From: Neonectria sp. B-13
Lineage: Eukaryota; Ascomycota; Sordariomycetes; Hypocreales; Nectriaceae
Reading direction: 5' to 3'
NCBI GenBank assembly: GCA_002682825.1
Contig: NOKP01000001.1
Span: 5,211,296-5,275,295 of the forward strand
Length of the DNA stretch: 64,000 bases
Shown: piece after piece, positions 56,785 through 64,000 of the stretch
How the letters are laid out: each line of letters begins with the position of its first letter
Numbering within the stretch: position 1 is the first letter of the stretch
Program-made: the position numbers and the translations under genes
Notes under the pieces: generated by a model
Seen by the model: the letters and a program-made list of their open reading frames with translations, nothing else
What the model was told of the DNA's origin: nothing
Database searches by the model: none

Positions 56785-59700
56785 ATGACGAACCGAATGT
56801 CCATGTTTTCGACGGCATCCGATGCCATGGGTGGCCCTCGTGCGGGTGGTCCCCAGGCTGCCCAAGTGTCGACCACAACACTTCTCAACGCTGTCCACAA
56901 CATCTACCTATCCTCGCAGCCTCACAAGCTAGATGGCAGCACTAGTCTCGTTGTCAACACATGGCTCACTGCGGCCCAGGCTGGTGTCACTGTCGATGGC
57001 AGTCTCGCCGCTCAAGCCTGGGAACATGCCAGACGCCGAGCCGAGGATGGTTGTATCATCTTGGGGTACGCTTATTTCGCCCGTCTCGTTGTTTTATCTT
57101 GCTAACGCCTAACAATAGGTCTCTCCACGTATCTGCCCCCTCGGTCCTGCTACCTTTCCTCAACACCTTCCCATTCACGGTTCCTACTTCAGTCTACAAG
57201 TCCCTGGAGGCCGTCCGCCCGTTCCTCCGTTGTGCGACTCCGTATAATCCGTCAACTCCGAGGCAGGCCGCTCTGGGTGTGACCCTGACGCTAAACCTGA
57301 CTGGCAACCTCACCGGAGCCTCCTTGGCCCTATCACAAGGTGGCATTGACACCGCCAATGGACTTCTGAACATTCCCGCCGAAGCCGGGTACCGCGCCTT
57401 CGACGTCTTCTATTATCTGCTGACATCAGCCTCCACCCCAGCTGAGCGTGAGTTTTTGGGTCTCAAGTCAGCCTCAACCTATTCGTTGCTCGCTCGCTCC
57501 GGAACCTACGATCCCCCTTCTTATCTTCCCACTGCCGATGACGCAGCTGCTGCCGACGATTTCCGCCAGGCTTTGAAGGAGATCGGAATTAAGGGTTCTG
57601 CCCATCGTAACTTCATCTCCACTCTTGCTGGTCTGCTCAAGCTTGGCAACTCGCTTGACTATGCTGCAGATTCCGATGATTTGGAGGAGATATGTGAAGA
57701 TGTCAGCGGGTTGCTTGGAATGGAACCCGAGGTTCTCCTCCAGCAGTGCAGCACTGAAGACCGGTGGACATTCGTCGGTGGACTGTACGAGGCCCTCGTT
57801 GATTGGGTCATTTCCAAGGCCAATACTGCCATCGCATCCCAGATGCTCCGCATCCGAGACGGTGATGAGTCTGTCGACGGCCGCGGTGTCCGCACCCCAA
57901 CCTCGAATGAGGATAATGGCGATACCGTCTCCATCACAGTCATTGAGGTCCCCGACCCTACTTTGGCCAAGGCCCTTGCTATGCGTACCATCTTTGACGA
58001 TACGCTGGGTCTCAATGCCGAGATGATTCAGGATGGCGTCGATGTAGCCCCTGCAGGTTCCTCCGTCATAAAAGAAATGCAACAGGCCGTCGCTGAGGTC
58101 GCCCCCGACCTGGGTATCATGACCGGCCCTCAGGGTAGGGACCGACAGCATGAGCTTGAGAAGAGGGAAGTCATTCTCGAGAAGATTGCGTATGCAGGCG
58201 AGCAGGATGGCTTCCTAAAAAGGCTACTCTTCCCAATTGCAGGCGAGGGCATCAACCTTGGCCGGGCAGGTCGTTTTGATCTCCCTGCTATTCTCGGCTC
58301 CAGCCGCGCTTGGTACCATTTGTCTCTGCACCCCACGGATGACTCTCCCGCCAGCCTCGGGGCCCTTCCCGCAATCACTTCAGCTTGGTCTGCTGGCACT
58401 GTTTCCCGACAACTCCGCTCTTGGAGGCTCCCGGAGTGGGCGAACCGACGCAACAGGAGCCTGGATTACACTGCTGACTTTGATGTCGATGAATTCGTTC
58501 AGCGATACGCTCCCCTCGGCTGCAAGGACGGCAAAGATGGCATCGAGACATGGATGCTGGAGCGTGGATGGAGCAATGGCGAGGTCTTCATCGGCAAGGA
58601 ACGTGTTTGGATGCGCGAGAGTGCCTGGTGGGAAGCTGAGAGCATGCTAGACATCAAGCCTGCCCACAGCCTCCAAAGTGTCGGAGCCAACCCGTTCAAT
58701 TCCGGTTTTGACACTGGATACTCCGCCAACGGAAGTGGCTTCTTTCCTCCCCCAGCCTTGGAGAACAGCTTCAACGGCAGCAACGATCATCTGGCGCACA
58801 ACCGCCAGTTCAGCCAGGGCAACATGAGCCAGGTTACTCTGGGCCAGAACCTGAACCAGAACCGCACAGCCGCGCCTTCCATCACACCGAGCGCGATGCG
58901 AAATGCTGCTATCGGTGACTACGGCCTTGGTAAAAAGGGAGACACCTACAAGGGCGAGGTCTACTACAACGAGGCCGGCGAGTTTACCGGTGTCTTGGAC
59001 CCCGAACTAGCAAAGGACAAGCATATCGAGACCAAGAGCATTCCTTTCGGTCGTCGAGCCTGGGTTGCCTTTGTCTGGGCTATGACCTTCTGGATTCCCT
59101 CCCCACTCCTCTCAACTGTCGGGCGGATGCGACGACCTGATGTCCGTATGGCATGGCGTGAGAAGTTTGTGTTGTTCTGCGGTATCTTGATCATCAACGG
59201 TCTGATGGTTTTCTGGATCATCGGTTTCGGCAAACTTCTCTGTCCCAACTTCGACAAAGCCTGGAACGAAAAGCAGCTCGCCACACACCAAGGTGAAAAC
59301 GACTTCTGGGTTGGCATTCACGGCAAAGTCTACGATATCTCAAAATTCTGGAGGCGCGATCACAGTGATACTGATATTTCGACCACCACGAGCAACATGA
59401 TGCCTCTCGCCGGTCTTATCATGGACAATTACTTTGCTCCGCCTTTGAACGTGGCTTGCAAGGGACTAGGTATCAAGAAGACGACAAAACTGACCCTCAA
59501 CAACACTATCGCAGACACCACCGCCGTTCACACGTCTGGCTATTATGCCAGTGACCGAACCAGCGCCTTGGGCGATGAAAATTGGTACTGGGACCACTTC
59601 GAGCCTACGATTAAGGAGTACTACCACGGTGATGTCGTGATTAAGGAATCCAAGGTCAAGAACGAGGGCAAGAACGAACAGCATTACTGGGCCAGGTACG

Positions 59701-62239
59701 GCAACAAGATCTACGACCTGACAGACTACTTCTACTCGCAGGATTTGTTCGACAGTATAGAGCAGTACACGTTCCTCAACAGCGATGTGTCAGATCTCTG
59801 GAAGAACAACCCTGGCGGAAACATCAAGGAGGACCTGGACCTCCTCATCGAAGATTCGCAGGGCAACAAAACGAAGCATGCCAACGTTCTGAACAGTTGG
59901 TACTGCATCCAACGAATCAGCTACGTGGGTATCACCGACTTCCGAGACAGCCCCAAGTGTCAGGTCAACAACTATATCCTCCTAGCTTTCACAATCATTA
60001 TGTGTTCCGTCATCGGCATCAAGTTCCTTGCTGCTTTGCAGTTCGGCTCCAAGCGCCGTCCTTCGCCCCAGGACAAGTTCGTCATCTGCCAGGTCCCCGC
60101 CTATACCGAAGGCGAGGACTCCCTGCGAAAAGCCCTTGACTCCCTTACAGCGCTCCAATATGATAATAAGCGCAAACTCATTTGTGTTATTTGCGATGGT
60201 GTCATTGTTGGTCAGGGCAATGATCGCCCAACGCCCAAGATTATCCTCGACATCCTCGGAGTTGATCCCAAGGTTGACCCCCCAGCGCTTCCTTTCAAGT
60301 CGGTAGGCTCTGGCAGCGAACAGCTCAACTACGGCAAGGTCTACTCTGGTCTATACGAGTTTGAGGGCAATGTCGTCCCATATCTCGTCGTCGTCAAGGT
60401 TGGCAAGGAGTCTGAACAGGTCAAATCGAAGCCTGGCAACCGTGGCAAGCGCGACTCCCAGATTCTCCTCATGAGCTTCCTCAACCGCGTCCACCACCGT
60501 TCTCCCATGAGTCCCCTGGAGCTTGAGATGTTCCATCAGATCAACAACATCATCGGCGTGGATCCCGAGCTATATGAATATCTCCTCATGGTCGATGCCG
60601 ATACATGTGTCAGTGAAGACTCCCTGAACCGGCTGGTTGCTGCTTGTACCCACAACGCCAAGATCGCTGGTATTTGTGGTGAGACGAGTCTGGAAAACGA
60701 TGAGAAGACTTGGTGGACAATGATCCAGGTTTACGAATACTTCATCTCCCATCACCTAGCCAAGGCTTTCGAGTCCCTCTTCAGCAGTGTCACATGTTTG
60801 CCCGGATGGTACGTATTGGCATTGTCCCAAAATTGAAGGAACTAAACTAACTAAAATTCAGTTTCACCATGTACCGCCTAAGAACCGTTGACAAGGGCAA
60901 GCCGCTCATCATCTCGGACGCTGTCATCAAGGACTATGCTATTTGCGACGTGGACACCCTGCACAAGAAGAACCTTCTCGCCCTGGGTGAAGATCGTTAC
61001 CTGACCACGCTCATGACCAAGCATTTCCCCTCCATGGCATTCAAGTTCATCCCCGATGCCCAATGTAAGACGGCTGCGCCCGAGTCTTGGAGTGTTTTGT
61101 TGTCTCAGCGTCGTCGATGGATCAACTCGACCATTCACAACCTCGTCGAACTGATGCGGCTGAAGGAGATGTGTGGTTTCTGCTGTTTCAGCATGCGCTT
61201 CGTTGTGCTGCTCGATCTCTGCGGTACCATCATTCTCCCTGCAACCTGCGCGTATCTAGCGTATCTCATTTACCGAGTCGCGACCCACTCGGGCCAATTC
61301 CCTCTCATTTCCATCGTCATGATTGCGGCAGTCTATGGCCTGCAGGCGCTCATCTTCATTCTCAAGAGGCAGTGGCAGCACATCGGATGGATGATCATCT
61401 ACCTTCTTGCGTTCCCAATTTATTCGTTTGTGCTCCCCGTCTACTCTTTTTGGAACCAGGACAACTTTTCGTGGGGAAACACGCGTATCGTCATTGGTGA
61501 GAAGGGTGACAAGCAAATCGTTGCCGTCGATGAGGAAGGATTCGACCCTCGCTCCATTCCCTTGCAACGCTGGGACGACTATGCCTTATCCAACAACCTA
61601 CCCGGCCGCCGTGGTGGTAGTGGACAGCAGGAGAAGCACGACTACTCTTTCGGTGACCAGTACGAGATGGATGAGATCAAATCTGTCTACTCTGCGGGCC
61701 CTCAGGGATCTGTCCTGACGGGCATGCCTAGCCGCAACCCTTACCTGCCACCGCACTCGCCTGCGGGCATGAACACTCGCAACTCCACCATGCACGGCTA
61801 CCAAGAGTCGCCCATGGCAAACCGCCAGTCGATGATGTCCATGGGCACTGGCGTCCACGACATGCGCAGCGGCTCGCCATACCAGGACTTCCCCGGTCAG
61901 CGCCCCAGCGTGAACAACCTGCGCGGCCAGGCCAGTCTGTCTCCTGGAATGGGAGGTGCCAGTCGGTCGGGCACCGCGCTGGGCTTCTCGAACGGCGCCC
62001 GGTCTCCCGTGCCCGACGGCATGCGGTCGACTTCCTCATTCGACTTCCAGAACGGCCACGGTGTCAACGACATGGCCATTGTCGACTCGATCCGCTCCGT
62101 CCTAGGTGAGGTCGATCTTGATACGGTCACGAAGAAGCAGGTCCGCGCCCTAGTCGAGCAGCGCCTCCAGACGGAGCTGGTTGGCGAGCGCCGCACCTTT
62201 ATGGATCGCCAGATCGATCATGAGTTGGAGAACATGTGA
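56785..62239 (+). CDS. csmB: Class VI/VII chitin synthase with degenerate myosin-like head
   Basis: Exons 56785-57065, 57119-60808 and 60862-62239 total 5349 nt and 1782 residues; the 53-nt introns have clean GT..AG ends, and the second splice restores CLPGCFTMYR. The head region (about 1-600) aligns in layout with the class V motor but lacks a GESGxGKS P-loop, so ATP hydrolysis is unlikely. A cytochrome b5-like stretch (about 815-900, [13 protein letters not shown]) precedes the catalytic domain (about 1020-1560), with [36 protein letters not shown] and QRRRW at 1406-1410, plus several transmembrane helices. The tail has a Met/Ser/Gly-rich linker and a DEK-C-like domain ([25 protein letters not shown]). 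By homology it makes chitin at hyphal tips together with the divergent class V enzyme. Confidence 0.96.
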
Positions 62240-62902
62240 TGCATAGGAGAGAAAGATGAAGAACAGCGGGAAAGAGGAGAGGTGTCTGTCTCCTGATCTC
62301 AGTACATACCTTCTGGGGGTTTATACACAGCCACCCACGCATGGTCATGAGTTTTCATGCTCCTGTGTCGCGTGGGTGGTGCAGCGACCAGGGATGGACA
62401 AGGGTAGCCGGGCTGTGGGTGTCCAAAATGAAAGTTCAGGATTGTGTTCTTGGCGTTTGTGTTCGGAATAGGGAGTCGTTCGTTGAATATTTGTTCGCAT
62501 CTACTAAAGAGATCAAAGTGGTCTAATGGCACCGGGCTGGGCTGGTTGGGTTGCGCTACATCGCTTGGCCTAATCAGAAAGGGTCTTTTCCTATTATTAT
62601 AATACGTTTGGTTAATTGCTTGTTTGCCTTGCACTGATTATTTGCTTGCATTCACGATGACCCAACAAATTGGCTACAGCGGTAGTGGTAATATAAAAGT
62701 CATGGTCTGGCAATATAAACTCTTTAATCCCACCCAAATGAGGCCCATCCGTTGGCTTTTGGTTTCACTTGCTACTATATTAGACGTCGTTCGTGTTCTC
62801 TTCTTAGATCAACTCGACTTGAGAGCACCACCTAGCCTCCCCATTCCTTTGTTCCGTGAACTTATGGCCTCTTGGGAGCAAGCGGAATATCCAACGAAAG
62901 TC
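62240..62902. other. Convergent 3' intergenic
   Basis: AT-rich spacer between the CsmB-type chitin synthase and the mitochondrial kinase. The plus frame at 62624-63238 is mostly antisense to the kinase gene and is not supported. Confidence 0.5.
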
Positions 62903-64000
62903 CTACTTATCAATCATGCCGACGCCCTTGAGACGGAGGTACACATCAGTGCCCCAACCGTACAAGCTCTGGACGGCGATGCCACCGCCAAAATACTCTG
63001 CGTAGGCCCGGCTCAGAGGCAAGCCGTAGCCGAGGCCGGCGATGGAGCTGCCGCCGGTGCTGGCGGAGGCGATGGCTCCGAGGCCGATATCACTACCACT
63101 TCCGGAGCCGGGAAAGTCGTCGGGGTTGTCGGAGAAGGTGGTGAAGGAGTAGGACCAGATACTGGGGGCGACGTCGGGGGGGATGCCGCCACCGCGGTCG
63201 CGGATGCGGATGGTGACGCCAGGGGCGTTGTCGTCTAGCAGGGCGATGGCACCGCGATCGTCGTCCTCTGAGGGGTGGGCAACGGCAGAAGGAGGATCGT
63301 TGTACGGGGGCTGACGAATCGGAGGCTCCGGAGCGATGGTGACGATGACGGGCTCGCGGGACTTGTTCTCGACGGTGGCGCGGAAGGCGTTCTTGAGGAG
63401 CTCTGTGACGATATACTCGAGGTGCATCGGAACAAAGGCAAAGGTAGTATCAGGCTCGCCGTCGATGCGGAGCTGGGGGCGGACGCCGTATCGCAGCTCG
63501 CAGATGTCGGCGACGAAGCCGGCGCACGACTCAATGATATCGGCGGGCTTGAGGACGGTGTCGATGACGCCAATGTACGAGGGGTGCTCCGGACAGGGCG
63601 TGGGACTGGCGGGCGGGTCAAAGTGCGGCTGGCTGCTGAAGTGCAGGGCGATATGCTGCTCGGCGATGAGGCGGGTGCCGATGCGGGCGCGGAGATGCTG
63701 GTCGAGGAAGCGGGTGACCTCGACGGGGGAGATGTAGCGGCGGCACTCGAGGAAGCCCTTTGCGAGGATGGGGATGGTGTCGGTGTGAGTCTGAACGAGC
63801 TCGGCGAGGACGTTTGTGAAGCGGACCTCGTCGTCAGGGGAGGAGATGGGGCGGCCGTCGCGGGAGGCGTGCAGGTAGGGCAGCAGTATGGAGAGCGAGT
63901 GGATGTAGTTGTTGTAGATGCGCGAGATGTTTGGGTTCGTGACGACGATGTAGGGCAGGTTGCGGAGGGCCTGGATGCGGTGGGCGAGGCGGACGGGCAG
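62903..64000 (-). CDS. Mitochondrial PDK/BCKDK-family protein kinase (5' end outside window)
   Basis: The frame is open from the window edge to TAG at 62903-62905, giving 365 C-terminal residues with no intron visible. The N-terminal helical-bundle part (VRLAHRIQALRNLPYIVVTNP, NNYIHSLSILLPY, ARIGTRLIAEQHIALHF) is followed by a GHKL ATPase domain. This has an N-box ELLKNAFRATVE, G1 box RIRDRGGGIPPD and G2 box GLGYGLPLSRAYAEYFGG. This is the architecture of pyruvate dehydrogenase kinase and branched-chain ketoacid dehydrogenase kinase, which phosphorylate and inactivate the E1-alpha subunit in the mitochondrial matrix. The missing 5' end should carry a presequence. Which complex it controls cannot be decided from this part. 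The domain insert IAPEPPIRQPPYNDPPSA is longer than in mammals, as is common in fungi. Confidence 0.92.
   Translation of the reverse strand: MPVRLAHRIQALRNLPYIVVTNPNISRIYNNYIHSLSILLPYLHASRDGRPISSPDDEVRFTNVLAELVQTHTDTIPILAKGFLECRRYISPVEVTRFLDQHLRARIGTRLIAEQHIALHFSSQPHFDPPASPTPCPEHPSYIGVIDTVLKPADIIESCAGFVADICELRYGVRPQLRIDGEPDTTFAFVPMHLEYIVTELLKNAFRATVENKSREPVIVTIAPEPPIRQPPYNDPPSAVAHPSEDDDRGAIALLDDNAPGVTIRIRDRGGGIPPDVAPSIWSYSFTTFSDNPDDFPGSGSGSDIGLGAIASASTGGSSIAGLGYGLPLSRAYAEYFGGGIAVQSLYGWGTDVYLRLKGVGMIDK

Noticed and set aside
1..64000. CRISPR arrays, prokaryotic operons or phage features
   Set aside because: The sequence is eukaryotic with spliceosomal introns; no spaced direct-repeat arrays were seen.

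Overview
The window is nuclear DNA of a filamentous ascomycete, most likely a Sordariomycete. Genes carry short introns of about 50-165 nt with GTANGT-type donors, CTAAC-like branch sites and YAG acceptors. 5S rRNA genes are dispersed, promoters are long and pyrimidine-rich, and the gene set includes a head-to-head pair of myosin-motor-like chitin synthases. All exon boundaries were derived by eye from reading frames and splice signals.

Layout. 40-1473 (+): 3' part of a PH-domain (RhoGEF-like) gene. 2481-2970 (+): small SBDS-like Rtc3 protein. 3462-3580 (-): 5S rRNA. 4546-4740 (-): possible small Cys-rich protein. 5755-6165 (+): small secreted cysteine protein. 7087-8885 (-): zinc-ribbon/RING-H2 E3 ligase. 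10868-12056 (-): membrane protein of unknown function. 12.1-18.5 kb is an accessory-looking, partly AT-rich block. It holds a kinase-like gene with a premature stop, two tandem 5S rRNA genes, and a pseudogene broken by two frameshifts and two nonsense codons.

18579-20584 is a divergent pair of mitochondrial genes (small complex I subunit and mitoribosomal mL44). Then come a mitochondrially addressed cPLA2-like phospholipase (-), a La RNA-binding protein (+), inositol monophosphatase (-), a single-pass membrane protein (-), a membrane-anchored histidine acid phosphatase (-), a secreted isochorismatase-fold hydrolase (-) and a disordered protein (-). After a 3.9 kb gene-poor gap comes the ribosome-biogenesis factor Urb1 (+).

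46674-52396 (-) and 56785-62239 (+) are the class V (CsmA type) and class VI/VII (CsmB type) chitin synthases, facing away from a shared 4.4 kb regulatory region. The window ends inside a mitochondrial PDK/BCKDK-family kinase (-).

Functional themes are polarized cell-wall synthesis (chitin synthase pair, PH/RhoGEF-like protein), mitochondrial function (complex I subunit, mL44, PDK/BCKDK, the phospholipase) and RNA/ribosome biogenesis (La, Urb1, Rtc3-like, 5S rRNA). I found no clearly unprecedented multi-gene system. The most notable points are the decayed block at 13.5-17.3 kb, the covarying 5S variants, the start-codon-only exon, and the unusual membrane or secretory targeting of three enzymes.
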